DNA of 64,000 nt from Apostichopus parvimensis (taxonomy: Eukaryota > Echinodermata > Holothuroidea > Aspidochirotida > Stichopodidae). The stretch is taken from positions 102,745 to 166,744 of the forward strand of contig KN883015.1 of the NCBI GenBank assembly GCA_000934455.1, written 5' to 3'. The notes under the pieces are model-generated. The model saw nothing but the letters and a program-made list of their open reading frames with translations. It had not been told where the DNA came from and searched no databases. The translations under genes were made by a program, and so were the position numbers. This document shows positions 62,467-64,000 of the stretch, piece after piece (the stretch's first letter is position 1; every line of letters begins with the position of its first letter).

Positions 62467-64000
62467 ATCAAGACAAATAATCTTTAAAAAATAAGTCTTT
62501 GATGGTGGCTATAAAATCCTTGTCCATATTTGAGCGTGAAAGACCAACATCCTTCTCTCTACCATATTCAGGGACAAAAAAAAGATAAGAAAAAGAAAGT
62601 ACTCATATTACTGTCCATCCTTGAATCATTAGTAAATCTATTTTAACATTGATGAAACAAACTGTATCTAGATGACCTCTGATACTTGCTGGATTTGCCT
62701 TTATTTCAGTGATGAGCTAGGTTGATATCTTCAGGAGGGAATATTTCACTTTTAGATTCTATCATTTCCTCTTCTGTAAAGTGTTCATTTCCTGCTCCAA
62801 CATTTGGCCAGCTGGCTAGCAGAAACAAATAGATGGCGCTATTGATAAATAGAGAGTAATTGTGTATGTGAATTGCATAAGGGTGCATACTCCATATAAT
62901 TTCCCAATTGAACTACACACTAAACCGTTATAGTAATGTGGTCTCAAAGTCCTTGTAGAAGTTCTCACTGAGCTAAACCCTACCCATTGTTGGATAGCTA
63001 ATATGCCATTCATGGCACCTTCCAATTTTCTGTCCATGAGGACTTTTTTTGGTATGAGAGCCTGAAGTTTTCGTTACTTGTAAACAAGCCTCTTTACTCA
63101 TCAGTCAACAAGTTTTGTATGCTGCTCTGGGAAGGTCAAAATTGGTCAGCAATTGACCCAGTTTTGTCTACCACATGTACTTTCATTGTGTAACTCTAAA
63201 CATCCAAGCCACAAAGGAACAGATCTTGTTTGACAACGTATCGCAAAAATGTTCTCCTGTTGCTTCTTCGGTACATTTCCTGAGGGGGACCACTCCAGCA
63301 GATTGATATGTCTACTCTATATGGAGTGTGCCACCATACATACTAGTCTCCCTGGTAGTATTTGCACCCCCCACCCTCTGTCTGTGCAAAGATGGCAGGC
63401 CATAGTGCAGTGTATGCATGCATAGGGTGGCAGCATTACACAATTGTAGCTGAACAGTGTGTTAGTATGTTACTACAGTAATTGAAGCCTCACATGCTCT
63501 ACAGGGTACCCCAACCACAACTTGTATAATAATCATTCTTCAAACTTTGGATTGGGATAAAAACTTTTTACTCACTTAAGTGGAAACTTTCAAACGCAAT
63601 TAAAAAGACAGCAAATATTCTATTTTGAAAAAAATATAAATTTAAAATTAAGGTGATTCCTTTGGAACACAGGGAGAGTACATGTCTTCGTAAGAAACTT
63701 AAGTGGTTCATAACTTTTTATTTATTTTTCTTTATTTTGTGTGGATGGATGAGCATCTGAGATCAGTGTGAATGGATATATATTTTTTTCTCGTCTCTCA
63801 GATGAAATCCTTTGCAAATCTAGTTGTACGTCTGGTGCCATTAATATTATACCGACAATTTTGAGTTTGCTTGGACTTGCAAAGGAGACAAATAAGGAAA
63901 GAATCAAAACTACAGTACGAAATGTTTCCCCAAATGTAATGAGGGCGGTATTGAATAACTTTGCATGCATAGACTCCGGATGTGTGACCTGATTAATTCA
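62467..64000. other. intergenic, no gene recognised
   Basis: No known exon is visible. A plus-strand frame at 63801-63992 follows a good-looking acceptor (TTTTTTCTCGTCTCTCAG, 63783-63800) and reads about 63 codons to a stop, but I cannot name its family. No KRAS exon is recognised in the window. Confidence 0.4.

Noticed and set aside
63722-63992. Possible terminal exon with a good acceptor on plus, and an overlapping minus frame
   Set aside because: No family recognised and no partner exon found; two overlapping frames of similar length argue for chance.

Overview
The window looks like nuclear DNA of an animal, most likely a marine invertebrate deuterostome such as an echinoderm (inference). 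It is AT-rich and intron-rich, and carries many short non-autonomous DNA transposons, tRNA-derived SINEs and minisatellites, plus very frequent poly-C/poly-G runs. There are two assembly gaps (33053-33351 and 60168-60217). Nothing bacterial, organellar or viral was recognised.

Four genes can be built exon by exon with GT-AG splice sites and phases that close exactly. (1) A six-exon alpha/beta-hydrolase of 361 residues on the minus strand (7509-12362), with a complete Ser-Asp-His triad. (2) Ribosomal protein S13 on the plus strand (14001-16913), four exons and 151 residues, behind a TATA-like box and a pyrimidine tract. (3) DNAI7 (formerly CASC1), a 763-residue axonemal dynein-associated protein on the minus strand, whose 18 coding exons cover 19160-55143. 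(4) ETFRF1 (LYRM5), a small mitochondrial LYR protein on the plus strand, ending at 61578. DNAI7 and ETFRF1 are divergent neighbours, the arrangement known for human CASC1-LYRM5 beside KRAS, so this appears to be old conserved microsynteny.

Layout: 1-7.5 kb is intergenic, with an orphan ORF, a hAT-type element with perfect target-site duplications, a foldback element and a TTAA-flanked MITE. 7.5-12.4 kb is the hydrolase, 14-17 kb is RPS13, and 19-55 kb is DNAI7. The DNAI7 introns hold most of the repeats: four TTAA MITE copies, two SINEs and a third SINE head, a CR1/L2-like LINE tail inserted into a tandem array, a large near-perfect hairpin, and several minisatellites. 55-64 kb holds a palindrome-rich TA-flanked element, a small hAT-like MITE, ETFRF1 with a duplicated first coding exon around a gap, a 48-bp minisatellite and a sixth TTAA MITE.

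No new gene system was found. The least familiar structures are the 55737-56401 element, built of self-complementary short repeats, the 38636-38803 hairpin, and the TTAA MITE family. The four genes are independent housekeeping, ciliary and mitochondrial functions and do not form a pathway.
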